Assembly (NCBI GenBank): GCA_036365455.1
Contig: JAWQUS010000002.1
Span: forward strand, 8,866,001-8,930,000
From: Macrosoma leucophasiata
Taxonomy: Eukaryota > Arthropoda > Insecta > Lepidoptera > Hedylidae
Length of the DNA: 64,000 nucleotides
Direction of reading: 5' to 3'
Part shown: positions 63,489 to 64,000 of the stretch, in pieces
How positions within the stretch are numbered: position 1 is the first letter of the stretch
Layout: each line of letters starts with the position of its first letter
The notes under the pieces: generated by a model
What the model was told of the DNA's origin: nothing
Databases searched by the model: none
The model's input: the letters and a program-made list of their open reading frames with translations, nothing else
Made by a program: the position numbers and the translations under genes

Positions 63489-64000
63489 CTGAAAAGAATG
63501 AATCAGTGTTATCTTCCTAACAGAAGAAATATGAAAATAAATAGGTAGGGACTTGGCCTGTTTTGACTTGTTATAACTTCTGTGACAAATCAAAAACTAA
63601 TCTAGTTAACTCGTAATTCTGGCTGCGTTTCGGTGACCTTTTTGGGGTAACCAAAGGTTTTGTCTGTGCACTTATGGACGAAGTGATGGAAGTGATTTTG
63701 ACTAATAACTACCGCAGGTATATCCTGGATCCTACTGTGTAGAAGGCCTATATAAGGGACGGTACGGCTGGCATTATGTCGGGCGTGCCACCGTCTCCCA
63801 CAGATATTTTACAACTAACGAACTAATGTTTCCGATGACATAGGTTTACCAAACTTATGCGTTTGCAGTTTGACATGATGTGGGTTTACAGAATGGCCGG
63901 ATATCAGCTCCATGTAATGTTATGGCTCACCGAGTTTCGTTTAGAGATAAACAAACGGTGATGTAAATCTGAATTATCCGATCGCATCGTGTAATAAATA
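63489..64000. other. GPCR intron reaching the window edge
   Basis: No segment with a TM1-like hydrophobic stretch or a phase-2 donor was found, so the previous exon lies beyond the window. On the plus strand 63628-63735 has a short open stretch (FGDLFGVTKGFVCALMDEVM) that may be a transposase remnant. Confidence 0.35.

Noticed and set aside
63628..63735. Plus-strand peptide FGDLFGVTKGFVCALMDEVM, which recalls a Harbinger-type transposase region
   Set aside because: Too short, closed by a stop, and no second conserved block was found; kept only as a note under the flanking intron.
1..64000. CRISPR array, bacterial operon, rRNA or viral gene
   Set aside because: No regularly spaced repeats with unique spacers, no ribosome-binding-site-led gene clusters, no rRNA-like blocks and no viral protein resemblance; all large frames are explained by host genes or transposons.

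Overview
The window looks like nuclear DNA from a moth or butterfly (Lepidoptera). Protein-coding exons are small and separated by AT-rich introns with GT..AG borders. TAGGTA/TACCTA words are everywhere, and the repeats are of types common in lepidopteran genomes: Helitrons ending in CTAG|T, tRNA-derived SINEs, TA-flanked MITEs, mariner, Jockey/R1/RTE/CR1-type LINEs. No organism name can be read from the sequence itself. No bacterial, viral or organellar gene was seen.

Three host genes are present. (1) 1135-13540, plus strand: the last nine coding exons (480 residues plus stop) of a Tudor-domain protein of the spindle-E/TDRD9 family, a piRNA-pathway DEAH helicase; the helicase exons lie left of the window. 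(2) 29780-46316, plus strand: a complete 15-exon gene for trifunctional C1-tetrahydrofolate synthase (MTHFD1; Drosophila pugilist). Every exon phase joins without a break and gives 933 residues, close to the roughly 935 of animal MTHFD1. (3) 63488-54517, minus strand: the last six coding exons (transmembrane helices 2 to 7 and the C-terminal tail) of a Methuselah-like class B GPCR; its ectodomain and first helix lie right of the window. Genes 2 and 3 converge.

Layout: 1-1134, repeats in an upstream spn-E intron; 1135-13540, spn-E exons with introns full of Helitron, MITE, SINE and mariner pieces; 13541-15170, 3' UTR and intergenic; 15400-21200, a near full-length Jockey-type LINE on the minus strand; 22148-25745, a CR1/Jockey-group LINE with an uninterrupted 961-codon ORF; 25746-29779, AT-rich upstream region of Mthfd1 with a tandemly duplicated exon-like unit; 29780-46316, Mthfd1, whose introns carry decayed copies of its own exons 4 and 11; 46317-54516, intergenic, with deeply nested DNA transposons; 54517-63488, the GPCR, whose TM5-TM6 intron holds a decayed LINE and a 1.96-kb foldback element, and whose TM4-TM5 intron holds a mariner with one early stop.

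The host genes have unrelated roles (germline transposon silencing, one-carbon metabolism, cell-surface signalling). What ties the window together is layered transposon insertion, in which the order of several insertions can be read from target-site duplications. The most unusual items are the foldback element with an array of a GCCGTAC motif, a 31-bp element that is just two terminal inverted repeats joined back to back between perfect 8-bp target duplications, and the two intronic exon relics in Mthfd1.
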